From Gonatopus flavifemur (taxonomy: Eukaryota; Arthropoda; Insecta; Hymenoptera; Dryinidae): a stretch of DNA of 64,000 bases. How positions within the stretch are numbered: the stretch's first letter is position 1; each line of letters begins with the position of its first letter. The translations under genes and the position numbers were made by a program. The stretch is from NCBI GenBank assembly GCA_018340375.1, contig JAFFJZ010000001.1:14092001-14156000 (forward strand). Direction: 5' to 3'. The notes beneath the pieces are model-generated. The model was given only the letters and a program-made list of their open reading frames with translations. It did not search any database and had not been told where the DNA came from. This document shows positions 23,906 to 35,499 of the stretch, piece after piece.

Positions 23906-25041
23906 GTTTTTTTCAATGAATTCACGAGTTTTATAACGCTTGCGTAACGAAAAGCTATCGCGACTTGTAAGTGCTTCGCAAGTATTTGGTTACAAACTTG
24001 TGAATGCCTCACATATTCCTACTATAGCCAAGGATAACACTGAATCTTACAAAATTGATCCAAGAACAATCTTTGTCGCTATGCTAGAAGTCAAATAAGT
24101 CTAAGGATGATATACACTTCTATAGACTATACTACACTTCTGGCTCATCTGAGACGATGACAAACATAATAGCTCGTATAAAATGACAATAATACTTATA
24201 ATAAAGACACCCCTCATCACCCAGGCACGCATAGATAGGATTCGTTGGAAAGTTTTGTCGTAGAACTATCAACCATTGTTTCTACTGACAGTTGCTTCTC
24301 TATAACGTGTACACCATTCACTATACGCGTTAATCCTTTTCATTCTTTCTTCTTCCATTCCATTCTCCTCGGCTTTTGTAACAACGACAAACCAGGGCGG
24401 CTATGTAAACGACCATTATAGCTAAGGTTGCACAGTGCATCTCGCATGATGATGTCAACGGTAAAACGCCGTTGTGTGCAGCAGTGTCGTCAAATCAATC
24501 CAAAAAAGGAAAGGCGTTATGGTGCTCTCCATTTTGTAGTTCATTGCACGAGTTCAATTGGCTTTCATTCACGTTATCACAACATAAAAACTCATTGTTC
24601 TCGAGATGATAACTTTTCTTTCATCAACCAATCTTGAATGTATTGCGTGTCACGTTGAAATCGTATTCGGTAGCTTTATACAACTATAGAGTGTGGTTAC
24701 GTAATTTTTAAACTTATGATTCTGATTTTGTGAAGCAAGTTCATTACACGAAATTCAAAATTTTTCACAATTTTTCATGTGTTAATTCTGTATCAAATTT
24801 TATCCCTGAATTTTTGGAACAATTTCCGTGCGGGGGACCAAAAAATTTATTGGTTTCAGGGATCAAAACATATCAGAGCTCGTATTACAAGCATAAATTA
24901 GTGTTTCATGATGAAATTCGCGAAGAGAAGTGTGAATTATGTAACGAATGCTGTTGGTCTTATTCACGAAGAAATTAAAAGAAAAAACACACCTAATTGA
25001 TATGGAATTCTCATAACATATCATTAATTTTATGATTCCAG

Positions 25042-25185
25042 GATGCCCAAAGCAGAAGACATCGCCGGGCAGAGAAATTCTCTGTTATACCACTAGTTAT
25101 GACATCGACCGACTCAACGACTCGATATGTAGATGTACGACCTTGGTGCATCAAGGTCATAATCTTCAAAATCTTTCTGTTTCCG
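25042..25185 (+). CDS. Chitinase-like protein, exon 2 (start of GH18 barrel)
   Basis: 144 bp between an AG acceptor (ATGATTCCAG, ending 25041) and a GGTAAGT donor (GT at 25186). Joined to exon 1 in phase 1, it encodes residues 22-69, including CYTTSYDIDRLNDSIC. This matches the first beta strand and the following conserved cysteine of GH18 chitinases (CYFTNW...LCTH pattern), Cys36 and Cys51 here. The final base plus AT of exon 3 gives Asp70. A frame on the opposite strand (25011-25256) is longer but has no recognisable content. The fit of phase, splice sites and family pattern is strong. Confidence 0.82.
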
Positions 25186-26042
25186 GTAAGTCGTAATTCA
25201 ATCTTTCTTTCATTTTTTTTGAGAATGTTATTGAATATGTAAGATGATTGGATCATATCACTTTCTCATATTTTCTACGAAAAATGAAATTAATTAATGA
25301 TCCAAAATGGAAAGAAGAATAATTAGTCTGCTTCGAAGTGTTGTGCAAAATATTTGATTGATGAGAAGAATAACCTCTTGATACAAAAATTAATTTTCAT
25401 CTTTTTTTCGAAAGTCTCTTCAAAAAATTCCAACACTCAATAGAATGAGGTTTATGTAGAAATATGAATCATTCGTCTGAATGCGTTTTCGATATTTTTG
25501 CCTTATTCAATTCATGTTTGCTGATACGTGGCCCATACATGATGGGTATGTGAATCATAGGTTATCTCAGATAATGAAGCGAAGAGGAGCAATAATATTT
25601 GTTTTTGTAAATGAATTTAATTATTTCGAGAGACTCTGGAATTTTATGAATTCTTATCAAAATAATTAAATATTTTCAAAGGTTTCGGAATATAATGAAT
25701 CAAAAAAATAGCTAGCTATTAATTTGTTGTCAATATCTTATACTGATTTCAAGGGAATCAGTGACAAAACATTATTTTCAGATTTTGAACGGTTTTTGTC
25801 ACGTGAAATCCAATCGAAAACTGACAAATTCTCTACCCAACTTTCATCCGAAATTACACATAATACAATCAAGATTACAACATCTTCTAGTGAATTGATA
25901 CTATCAGGCATCAGCTCTTGAGAAGTACTCCTCAAATGTAGAATAGAATATTACATCTGCAATAATTTCTACTATATTCGGTAAGAAAGCCTCTGAGACA
26001 TTGTTTTTCTCCGTGTACCAACCCCAGCAGAAATCACTCTAG

Positions 26043-26315
26043 CTACCTCACAGAGGCGGACTTTGGTTTCTGCCGCCCCTGTGCCATCTAGCTCGCCGCC
26101 CTTTATATGGCAGCAAAAATTAATTTTTCACAAAAATATTGATTATCAAAAAATGTCGGTTTTATCGCTTGGAATTTATTATTCTCCTAAGAATTATTTT
26201 TAAATTATTCAAATTTAAAAAAAATTTTTTCGACTCAATTGGCGCCCTTTTACGGCCTGCCGCCACTGTGCCATGGCACCGTTGGCACAGGCCATAGTCC
26301 GCTCCTGCTACCTCA
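26043..26315. mobile_element. hAT-like MITE with perfect 8-bp duplication
   Basis: The body is 26051-26307 (257 bp). It begins CAGAGGCGGACTTTGG, and the inverted right end begins CAGGAGCGGACTATGG, the CAG-GGCGG pattern typical of hAT ends. CTACCTCA is duplicated exactly (26043-26050 and 26308-26315). The arms also contain GCCGCC...TGTGCCA inverted pairs. No transposase. Confidence 0.92.
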
Positions 26316-26344
26316 TAGTTAATTTAAAGGCCCTTTCTAGTGAC

Positions 26345-27514
26345 TACACTGGGAAAAAAAGACGAGTGATGCGCTGTTGGTCAAAGAGTCCATCATTGTT
26401 ACTAACCAATCGGGTGTTACCAAGAGTATATCGCTATTGGTAGGAACAATAAAACACTTTAGATCACCAATTGTGTGTTACCAAGAGTATATCGCTATTG
26501 GTGGGCATAGTAAGACGCTGTTGGAAGCAAATAGAAACCTTAGAAGAGAGATGCCAAGTGTAATAATGGTGACAGTCAATAGTGCATTACTATTGTAACA
26601 AATAGTGAATCCGTAGTGTTTTCAATGTATTAGGAAAAATGTATTCTGACATTTTAATAATGAAAATACATCCGAGTTGTTTCTGTAGATGGTTTTATTA
26701 TATATATAAGAAATCAGTAAATTGATATAAATGAACAACTATTCATCAAATACGATGTTGAATAAACTTGCTATGGAAAATATGAATACGCGATCAGAAT
26801 TGAAGAGAAATCGCATGAGAATATATTTCAAAAATTATGTAATTAGGTATTTATTAAGATAATGTTTTAAAATATTAGAAGTCCTATGAGGAATCATCGA
26901 AACATTTGTGAAGGAATATAAATTAATAATGTCTAATCTATCTGATTCGGATCTTCCAATTGCCAAATCACATCACTTGCACTTTATCTCGAAGCTATAG
27001 CACAAATGTTTTTATGATTCCTGATAGAACTTCCAATATTTTAGAACATTATTTGAATAAATACCTAATTACATAATTTTTTAAATATATTTTAATGTAA
27101 TTTCTCTTCAACTCTGATCGCGTATTCATATTTCCCATAGTAAGTTTATTTAATGAAAATCACATCATATTTGATAAATAGTTCTTTATTTATATTAATT
27201 CACTGATTTCTTATATATATAATAAAACCATCTGCAAAAACAACTCGGATGTATTTTCATTATTAAAATGTCAGAATACATTTTTGCTGGTACATTGAAA
27301 ACACTACGGATTCACTATTTGTTACAATAGTGATTCACTATTGACTGTCAACAATATTTCACTTGACATTTCTCTTTGAAGGTTTCTATTTGCTTCCAAC
27401 AGCGTCTTACTATGCCTCCCAATAGCGATATACTCTTGGTAACACCCGATTGGTTAGTAACAGTGATGGACTCTTTGACCAACAGCGCATCACTCGTCTT
27501 TTTTTCCCAGTGTA
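26345..27514. mobile_element. 1.17-kb CAC palindrome, TSD TA
   Basis: The body is 26347-27512 (1166 bp), CACTGGGAAAAAAAGACGAG... with an inverted right end identical for at least 20 bases, and TA duplicated outside. The arms of roughly 550 bp each are reverse complements of one another nearly to the centre (about 26935). For example, the ATAAGAAATCAGT region near 26706 pairs with 27205. Its transcript would form a very long hairpin. The arms carry only small open frames. Confidence 0.85.
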
Positions 27515-27559
27515 GCTTCACTGCTGGTACCTTCGAAGGTGCTAGACAACCACTATAAT

Positions 27560-28830
27560 TATTTTGACTGGGGAAATTGGAACATACCCATGTGAAAATA
27601 GCCAGAGTTGACAAATGGTGTGGTACTGGCAAAGTTGTATTTGCCAGACTTCGGCAGAAACAACTGTCCCTATTCAGAATCATTACTGTTTTCCAACTGG
27701 CACCAAATGTTCGCCGGATTTCAGGGGGTACTGGCTTACGTGGTCAGGGGGTCTTGAACCAGTATCGAATCAATACTGTGCGGAGAATACCTAGACCGTA
27801 CAGAAACGGAACCGCGTCAATACCGAATTAGAGTTGGTTGGATGGTGAAATACGACAAAAAGACGATACGACACCAATGTCGATGCAACGTTGGTTTAAT
27901 ACGGAATAGAAAGTGGATAGGGGTTCCACTGATCTGTCCAATAACACTCTAGCTGACTTTGATGATACAATACTGCGCCAGTATTGAGCCAGAGTTAGTA
28001 TGAGCATTCAATATGTTCAACAGATGACAATGTGCCAGTACTGACAGGACTCTGGCTGACTATGGAATCGTTAGTCAACTGACGTTGGAATCAGCTGTTC
28101 ATCATTCAATATGTTCGAGAGACAACAATGTGCCAGCATTGGTGGGACTTTATTCCACTACGGAATCTATGGTGAATTGTATGACTTCAACGGTCCTATT
28201 ACAATCAATGGCAATTTGAGTGATTCGTCGTCAACTCGGAGATCGGCTGATGTGATAGAGACTCAATTTCTCACTCGCAGGACCCGGGTTCAATCCTCAC
28301 TCAGTGAACTTTCAAGAAATCACTTCCAGAGCGCCTATCTCCGATAACCATAATGAGAACAATGAATCATTCAGATTTTCAGAGTTCAAATTTAATGTAT
28401 TTTTTTATCCGAAATATGATCCCTTCTAGTAACTCCGGCGACTGTGCCAGTACTGGGTCGGGTTTGAATTTCCACATAGGATGTCATCATTTCGACTTCT
28501 TGTCATTTCTCATCCAGCTCTGGCAAAATAACTGATCCTGTTGCAATGCCAGAGTTTCGCCATAGCAGGCTCACATCAAATATCGCTACCGCCGTGGTGG
28601 TGAATGCTATACTCGCCCTTATGTAGAATGGTGTTATCATTTCAACTCCTCTGTCAGTACCGGCAATCCAACTGGTCCCATAATGTTCACTCTAGATTTG
28701 TCAGTACTGGCACCTCCGGCAACATTAGTGAGCCAGTAGCGGCGCGAGTTTCCATTTTGGCATGGGATCTTATCAAAACTTCAGTGCAACGTTTCTACTC
28801 ATTGTGACAGGATATTTGAATTAGGGAACT
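27560..28830. repeat. CAGTACTGG motif array with an embedded SINE
   Basis: About 1.2 kb of CCAGTACTGGCA-like words in both orientations, the same motif as in 21580-22322. A tRNA-derived SINE fragment lies inside (28200-28310). Clean ends were not located. The several open frames here are by-products. Confidence 0.55.
28200..28310 (+). mobile_element. SINE family 2, copy a (tRNA-derived)
   Basis: Contains a tRNA-like promoter B box GGTTCAATCC (28287-28296), preceded by GGAGATCGGCTGATGTGATA in the A-box position. It matches the complementary strand of 53405-53525 over about 110 bp. It cannot be a functional tRNA because the stems do not pair properly. Pol III promoter remnants define it as a SINE fragment. 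Confidence 0.65.
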
Positions 28831-29270
28831 ATGAATGAAATCGGGTAGAAAATATGTTGGTCTCAATAAAAAGAATTCAAGTAAATAAAATTTTGCACAC
28901 GAATTGATGATTTGGAAAACAGTTTCAATGAGAGTATCAATTCCCCTTGGAATCCTCATTCGAAACAATTTGCATCGCTAAACCCTATAAAACATTACAA
29001 TGACATTCTAATAAATAAAATGCGGAAATTCTAAGATTTCTACGTAAATGGAAAAAAATATATCTATGGCTCTGACAATTCGATCAAGATTTTATCTTCA
29101 AAGTCCTTTTTCCTATCAATTGCGAACGACTTGACGTTTCAATGGGTACATTGTATATCCTAGGAATGTCTGGTCACAAGTGCAAGGACACGTGTAAACG
29201 CATCGGCAGCTGCGATGCAACTCTTATGCAACTGTTCGGACCCATGTTTAAGTACACGACACCATTACTT

Positions 29271-29522
29271 TACACTGTAAAAAAAATTTGTTGAATTCCA
29301 AACAAAAATGCTTGGAAATTTACAAACTTGGTTTGGAAAAATAATTTCCGAACCTTTTTTGTAAATTGCCGAACAAAAGTTTGTGAATTCTCAAAAATCT
29401 TCGTGAAATCACAAAATTTTTTGAATGTTTACAAACTTTTGTTTGGTAATTGACAAAAAAAGTTTGTGTAAAAAACTGCCAAACTTCTTTGGCAGTTTAG
29501 GAAGTATATTTTTTACAGTGTA
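29271..29522. mobile_element. CAC element, TSD TA
   Basis: The body is 29273-29520 (248 bp), CACTGTAAAAAAAATTTG...ATATTTTTTACAGTG, with TA outside. The interior is an array of CAAACTTTTGTTTGG / TTTGTAAATT words. Confidence 0.85.
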
Positions 29523-29689
29523 CGTTCGGCACCTTGTTGTTACCATATTAGCGAACTTTTCTTGCAGCTGTTGTGTTGGTTCGTCCGTTCGTCTCGAGGT
29601 CAAACTTGAGTTTCAAAAGCTCCGCAAAATTGCAAACAACGTCAACTTATGTCAAAATAAAGCACATGCTCGAATATAATTTGGAAACA

Positions 29690-31730
29690 AACTTGCGGGG
29701 TTGAGAAACATGGATTTCAGGATGTTTCATTCGTGCATATCCTTTTCGTTTGATCGCTCGATCAACATGGAATCATTATCGACGAGATTATATCCAAAGA
29801 GAAGAAAAGGAAGAGACTTTCAAATGTCTCCTATCGATTTTACGTAAGAAATTATTTCGCTCACCAAAACATATCCTTTAGAAAGTAAGTTTCTCACATC
29901 TTTTACGGGATATCTTTTGGATCTTTTGAAGTTCACTTTATCGTATCTGAATACGTTGTGTGAACTCGTATAATGAACTTGTATACTTCATCATCTGAAC
30001 ACTTTCGAATAAAAACATGAAATTCAAAAGATCCTCCCGTAACGTGCCATCTCCAAACGTGACTCGATGATCAGAACAATGAATGTTGGGAACAAATGTG
30101 AACGCAAGATTATGTATCAATTATAAATAAAATATCTCGAATTCTCTTGAGATAAAGAATTGAGAAATAATATGATGATGTTGAATATATATCTTAAAGA
30201 TGATGGTAATATTAAATATAGGGAGAGCAACATTTCTTAATCACCGATTAATTGCCGATGCTGTCGATGTGGTCGTCCTTCCATCGACCACATCTCCTTG
30301 CACTCGCAACCGGATGCACTTAGCATCTTGATGAATTTTGACAAACCCTCTCTCGATAACATCTCGATCCTCGGATCTTATCTTCCGATTAGTTTGATCG
30401 AATCACGTGATCTTTGAGATATGTTGCAATCGAGATGCTGCAGTCAAATGACCTTGCACTTGTACCAGGATGCTACAGGGAATGGTATTATCATAATATA
30501 CTCGCTGGAAGTCGAGTTCACTTAGATACGGCGAAACGTATAATCATCACATTGTCGCTAGTATAATATCAGTGGGTAACCGCGAGACCTTGCACTTGGA
30601 GTGAGATTGTCTTACAGCAAATAATAGATTCATTTTCGCATTGTATACTTCAAACCATTACCCAGAACGAATATTAGTTACAATGATATGTTCTTACGAG
30701 AGATAATAGTCGTGAATTACGTTGTATCGTTGGATCGTTAGCACATTCTTTTGTCAAATTTTGCTTCGAGAGATGCAATATATGTACATATACTATGAAG
30801 AATCCGACTGAATACGGTAAAAATCGATTGAAATTCAGTCTTTTACATTAACTGTCGAAAGGAATTCTGCCTTCAACTTCATAAGAATATTGTCAAGTTT
30901 TTTACATGAACAGGTTATCAAATCTCATGACAAAAAATTCCTAATGTTGAGAATTTTTTCCTTAATTTCAATCACGTATTTATGAAATTGGATGAATGTA
31001 ATTTTGATGTTCACTTTGCTTTGGATTTTTGCTGAATTTTAAAATCAGTTTTCATTCAAGGCGAAGACGGATTGTATTTTTTCCCGTTGACATTTGCTGT
31101 ACTTTCAGAAATTTTTTAATGGGACTCTTGATAATTGCATTAAGATATCAAAGAATTCTTAGAATATTGACGTAATAAATTTCAAGATTGATCCAGGAAA
31201 TATCGAATACGTCAAGAAATTCGTAAAAAAGTTCAAAATAAAATTCTAAGAAAGTGTCTTTTATTATACCGATTAAACAATATAATTGCATTTTTTAGTT
31301 ACTTCTTTAATTATTCGTGCAAAAATCTTTCCGGATATTTTTAAGAACATTAAAAGCCTATGAAGGATTATTGAGGCGCCTATTATGAAGATTTGAATGG
31401 TCACAGTCTATAAAAAGCATGGCTATGCTTGAGACAATAGCATTTGCATACGATGATAATTTTGCTTCATCTCAGTTTTGAAGAACTGACTTAAAATTAA
31501 AGAATTCAGTATGTATTCCTACAAACTGGAATTTGCCAGTTTCTTAAAGAGCAATCGTCATCCTATATTCCTGTTTTTTCCAGGGAAATTCCATGGATCT
31601 ATATTCATGCCAGTCTTATTCACACGCTTTATAAATATTCATAGGATCATCGAATATTCGCGTGTTGTTGAGATTTGACATGTCAATGCATAATCTCTTC
31701 CTGCGCATTGGACTGAGTTTCATGGATTAA
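29690..31730. other. Unique intronic stretch
   Basis: Two kilobases without recognisable transposons. The part 30230-30620 is notably less AT-rich and includes the inverted pair CGATGTGGTCG / CGACCACATC and three CCTTGCACT words. It is a candidate for intronic regulatory sequence, but nothing proves it. No coding exon recognised. Confidence 0.35.
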
Positions 31731-31962
31731 TTTTTTCTATGTTGCTGAAGTTTGAATCGTTTATTGAAACGAATGAGTAATTAAAAAACGAAATGATAAC
31801 TTGTTGAGAACTCAAAATCGTACAGAACAATTTTTAAACGCTTTTCCCAATTCCCAGCACTTTTTTTCGAGGAGTTTAATGACCATGATTCGTCAGATTT
31901 TGTGAATTTGGACTCTTGTTTCGTTTCTATAAACGATTCAAACTTCAACAACATTTTTTTCT
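31731..31962. mobile_element. ATGTT/AACAT element copy 5
   Basis: The body is 31739-31954 (216 bp), ATGTTGCTGAAGTTTGAATC...CTTCAACAACAT. A perfect 8-bp duplication TTTTTTCT lies at 31731-31738 and 31955-31962. Non-coding. Confidence 0.9.
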
Positions 31963-32154
31963 CATGATTTTCATGTCGTTGATGTTTCCGAAACCTGGTA
32001 AAATTCAATGTAAACTGATAATATTTCTATGAAAAATGAATGTTTTCTTCTTTTCTCTTTTTCTACACTGAGAACACTGGTTTTTTGACATAACTAAATA
32101 TTTAATGGGTCTCACCAAAATTCTTGTGTGGGTTGCTGCGGGGATTTCAAGTAG

Positions 32155-32372
32155 GATTCAGAATGTTGCCGAAGTTTGAATCGTTTATTAAAACGAATTG
32201 GTAATCGAATCACGATGTACTCAGCTATTGAAGACCTGAGAAAGTGCAGTATATTTTTCAAATGATTTTTTCAGTTCCAAACAGTTAATTAGAGAAGATA
32301 AACACTGATAATTTATCAAATTCATTCGTTCCGTTTTTATAAACAATTCAAACTTGGAGAACATGATTCATG
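32155..32372. mobile_element. ATGTT/AACAT element copy 6
   Basis: The body is 32163-32364 (202 bp), beginning ATGTTGCCGAAGTTTGAATC. The flanks GATTCAGA and GATTCATG match at six of eight positions. Confidence 0.8.
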
Positions 32373-32616
32373 TACACGGAAAAAAGAAAACAGCAATGGT
32401 TACTGTGAATCACAAAAATACATTGAAACTCAAATTCATCCTATGAAGTACTGCGTTTCCCAGTCCTCATTACTGTCCAGTCAGCGTTAACGCATTTCAT
32501 TACAGTACCCATCACTGTGATCGCACTGATCCTCATTATCCAAGCGTGTTTTCATTTGTTTTTCAATCGATCGCTGTCATTCACAGTAACCAGTAGTGTT
32601 TTCTTTTTTCCGTGTA
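32373..32616. mobile_element. CAC element, TSD TA
   Basis: The body is 32375-32614 (240 bp), CACGGAAAAAAGAAAACAGC...GTTTTCTTTTTTCCGTG, with TA outside. The interior consists of ATTACTGTGATCACAGTAA-like words. Confidence 0.85.
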
Positions 32617-32629
32617 GGACCGGATAAAG

Positions 32630-33215
32630 AATCACCGCCCAACCCGTATTCGTACTCGGGTACACTTGGACACGGTCTGTAGATCGTATACCGGGTGTAG
32701 AAGTATGAAACCGGAATTTGTTTGTAAAAATCACACGTTTGTTGTTTGAGATGATAAAAAATATTCTATTGGGAATAATCTCCATTGCTGTTTATACATT
32801 TTTCCCACCTTTCCGGCAGTTTATGAATGCCACGCCAGAAAAAACAGTTCTTCTTTCGAAGCGAACCACTTATCGAGCCATTCTCCTACATTTTGACACG
32901 AATTGAAACGTTGTTCAGCGAGAGCGTGTCCCATTGACGCGAATAGATGATAACCGGACGGAGCAAAGTCTGGAGAATAAACCGCATGCGGTAGCATCTC
33001 CTGACTGGACGCTTCGATCGTTTCCTTGACCCGTTTCACTGTGTGTAATGGGGCAGTATCGTGGAGCAAGATGACTTTGTGTTGCCTTTTTCCATATTCC
33101 GGTCGTTTTTCACGCAATGCGCGATTCAAGTCAATCATTTGCTGTTGGTAGCGATCAGTGTTGACGGTTTGCCCAGGTTTTAGCAGCTCATAGTAGATTA
33201 CGCTAGGGTGGTCCA
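32630..33215 (-). pseudogene. Mariner transposase remnant (C-terminal part)
   Basis: The reverse strand encodes the C-terminal 40 percent of a mariner transposase, from VIYYELLKPGQTV through LLHDTAPLHT to YSPDFAPSGYHLF. The third catalytic Asp (APSDY) is Gly here, and HDNA is HDTA. A frameshift near 32825 separates WRGIHKLPERWEKC from the main frame, and an in-frame stop follows. The N-terminal part is missing: at about 33210 the sequence changes into the end of a different repeat (AGGGTGGTCCAAGACAAATG). Inactive fossil. Confidence 0.85.
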
Positions 33216-33928
33216 AGACAAATGAAAGTTCGGAAAGTTGGGGGGGCTCCGACGTTTTCTGGTGCAAATCTATGAAAAAACATTCCATACCGAATTCCAG
33301 CTCAATCTGATAATATTTGACCCTGCTGAATCGTGATTGAAGTCGAAAAACACAATTTTTACCACTAGTTGCCCATCTTTGTAGGATTTACACCCAGCAC
33401 ACAAGTAGAATGGATTCAAGGTAAGTACTGAAATACACAAAATTGCAGTTAGTGGTTATTAAAAGTGTTTTATTAAATTTGGTAAAACCTACTGAAAACG
33501 TCTAGAAAATATTGAAACCATGGTACAACGTTGAGGATATGTACATTATTCATTCTTTTGGTTTGTCATATTTATCAAACATATCTCGATGCTTCTCTAT
33601 AGCAAGCAAGAAGTATTGTCTCTGATTTTCATCAACCATTAATTTGTTTTCCAACGAAAATGCCTCAATGAGAGCGACCCCCCTTCAAGCACAGTCATTG
33701 ACAACTGAAATATGTTTGACAATTTTTGTCCATGTAAGTAATCAGGATCTTTCCCCCAAAGATCTGGATCTTTTTCTAAAAACCTACAGCTGTTATCTTA
33801 TCCTGTTATCTTAAGAAATTTCAGGGATTTTTTAGAAGCAAAGTCCGATAAAGCGAGCGACTTCATAGGGTAGTTAGGTGGTAAATGCGCCCGGGAAATA
33901 ATATCATCTCCTGTTCCCTCAGTTGGTT
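33210..33928 (-). pseudogene. Dispersed repeat with decayed ORF, copy A
   Basis: On the reverse strand, from about 33925 to 33550, it encodes pieces such as SDFASKKSLKF, LWGKDPDYLHGQK and ENQRQYFLLAIEKHRDMF in more than one frame, ending at a stop at 33550. It is the inverse counterpart of copy B (35500-36905) and extends it beyond the frame to about 33420. From memory, a similar pattern (W...D..Y, VND.AERGV, QYLL) occurs in uncharacterised proteins dispersed in arthropod genomes, but I cannot name the family. A duplicated stretch near 33795-33810 and frameshifts make it non-functional. Confidence 0.6.
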
Positions 33929-34901
33929 ATACTGTAAAAGAATTTTACCGGCAAATTCCAGTACATGTAACAGAAGCAATTAACCTGTACATGTACCGGA
34001 AAATTTCAGGACATTTGTACTGCAAAAATTCGGAACAAATGTTATGGAATTTCAGCATCAAAACTGGACTTTTCCAGGACATTGACTGGAAAATTGATGG
34101 TGAAAATATTCATGAAAATTAAAAAGAAATGCTCACACAAAGTGAATTTGCAAGGTTCTTGTGTTTCAAAATGATTGAGAACCTTGATCATTCATATGGA
34201 TGGACAGAAAGTCAAATCTACCTCACGGGATTTGAACCTATACTTTTCCACCTGCCTACCAACTGAAACCTAAGACCTGCCCGATGAGCTGTAGCGCGAC
34301 ATGCTGGAAGGCCAGCTTGGGTTACTACATATGCTTCATATTTAAAATACACAAAGGAATATGTCTTTTGATATCAATTTTATTTGCTACCATTACAATT
34401 ATTATTCAAAATCTCAATCAGGAAATTAATAATATAAAGACTTGGAATTTTTCCTGCCAGAAATGACGAAGTCCAATAGGAATGGAAAATTTCAGTACAA
34501 CAGTGATTGAATTCCAGATAATTGGAAAATTCCATTGCACGGCAACTGGTAAATTCCATCACACAACCTGACAATTGCAGTTCAAAACCTGTATAATTCG
34601 AGTATACCAACGATGAGGTTTTTTTCCTTCTAAATACGAAATTTTTCCCAATTCCTTGTTGAGGGGATACTTGTTTCTGGTGCACAAGAACTGTAAAATT
34701 GTAGTACGAGCCAGTAAAATTTTCGCGAAATCATGGCAAAATTTCAATGTACAATCTCAAACTTGAAAATTCCAGTACAAGGACTGAATTTTCAGGTATG
34801 CTTGGTAAATTTTCAGTACCGTACCCACAAAATCTCTGTACATGCACTGGAAATTTCCAGGCCAGGTGCACAGTAAATTTCCAGTTCTTGTTTACAATGT
34901 A
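33928..34901. mobile_element. CAC-type motif-array element with a SINE core, TSD TA
   Basis: The body is 33930-34899 (970 bp). Ends TACTGTAAAAG and (inverted) CATTGTAAACAAG, with TA outside. The flanking thirds are arrays of AATTTCCAGTACATGTACTGG-type words. The middle holds a SINE of family 1 in reverse orientation (34146-34357). Confidence 0.65.
34146..34357 (-). mobile_element. SINE family 1, copy a (tRNA-derived)
   Basis: The reverse strand carries an A-box region ACAGCTCATCGGGCAGG and a B box GGTTCAAATCC (complement of 34228-34238). It matches 55588-55793 over about 210 bp, including the head TTTGTGTATTTTAAATATGA and the tail TTTTGAAACACAAG. More diverged from a tRNA than the other copy. 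Confidence 0.75.
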
Positions 34902-35091
34902 TGCAAAACGTAAAGTCACGAAGTGACATGCGTAGTTCGAATATGAAGACGTCTCACTGAGATGATGATGATCACTGATGATACTTTGATATCGTATTAG
35001 AACCATCAACCTCGGCAGGATTACCGCGAATTACTTGAGCTTCGCCTAATTTCCTTCTGTGGAAAAGTAACTGGTCGCAGTAAATACATTT

Positions 35092-35304
35092 TTAACCCTT
35101 ACGAGGTAACGTCATTTTGGATAGCTCCTACGATTGGCTCCTATGAATGCTGTTTACGAACTAAAGTGGTGACACTTGGGGACCTTATAGCCTCCTAGTG
35201 TACAATTACTTAGGATATATTCTGCTTACTCTCCTTTTCAAATTAGCAAGAGGAGAAGATTTTGAAAAAGCATGAGTGACCCGACGTTACCTCGTAAGGG
35301 TTAA
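35092..35304. mobile_element. TTAA-flanked MITE, piggyBac-like
   Basis: The body is 35096-35300 (205 bp). Perfect 18-base terminal inverted repeats CCCTTACGAGGTAACGTC, and TTAA directly on both sides (35092-35095 and 35301-35304). TTAA plus CCCTT ends is the piggyBac signature. Non-autonomous, with no transposase in the window. Confidence 0.9.
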
Positions 35305-35499
35305 GAAGCCAGGGTCTATCACGAGAGCTCGATAGATGGCAAAAGCACTTCATTCTATTAAGATTTGACTGTTTAAGAGGCAAATGCAGCTCCCAACTGC
35401 CTTGAGCAACGAATTCTTCAAAGTATGTTCATTTGTTGCCTCTACGTATGTAATGCATTGAATCACGTGTCAAATTCCGACCAGTGCACCGTCAAGTGA

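Larger units (their letters stand above)
12878..25041 (+). other. Intron 1 (12.2 kb)
   Basis: Starts GTGAGT and ends TTCCAG, joining phase-1 ends. It contains the repeats listed separately at 14320-14575, 16015-19960, 21578-22324, 22557-23105 and 23396-23905. Stretches 12890-14300, 14880-16010, 19960-21575 and 23906-25000 look unique. The segment 20000-21575 is relatively GC-balanced and transposon-poor and could hold regulatory sequence. No nested gene recognised. Confidence 0.7.
26019..27535. mobile_element. Outer element with CCCCAGCAG ends, carrying two insertions
   Basis: Left end ACCCCAGCAGAAATCAC near 26021 and right end (inverted) ACCAGCAGTGAAGC near 27532. A hAT-like MITE (26051-26307) and a large CAC palindrome (26347-27512) are both inserted in it, leaving only about 90 bp of its own sequence. 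Boundaries approximate. Confidence 0.5.

Noticed and set aside
24428..24978. Small open frames just upstream of exon 2, considered as extra exons
   Set aside because: No acceptor or donor in a phase compatible with the gene and no GH18-like content.
26345..26360. CACTG ends as RAG or Transib-like recombination signals
   Set aside because: Transib-type elements make 5-bp GC-rich duplications; here the duplications are 2 bp and no spacer-nonamer arrangement is seen.
32552..33288. Minus-strand 155-codon frame as a host gene
   Set aside because: Its core is a mariner transposase fragment with a lost catalytic Asp, and its N-terminal residues come from a different repeat.
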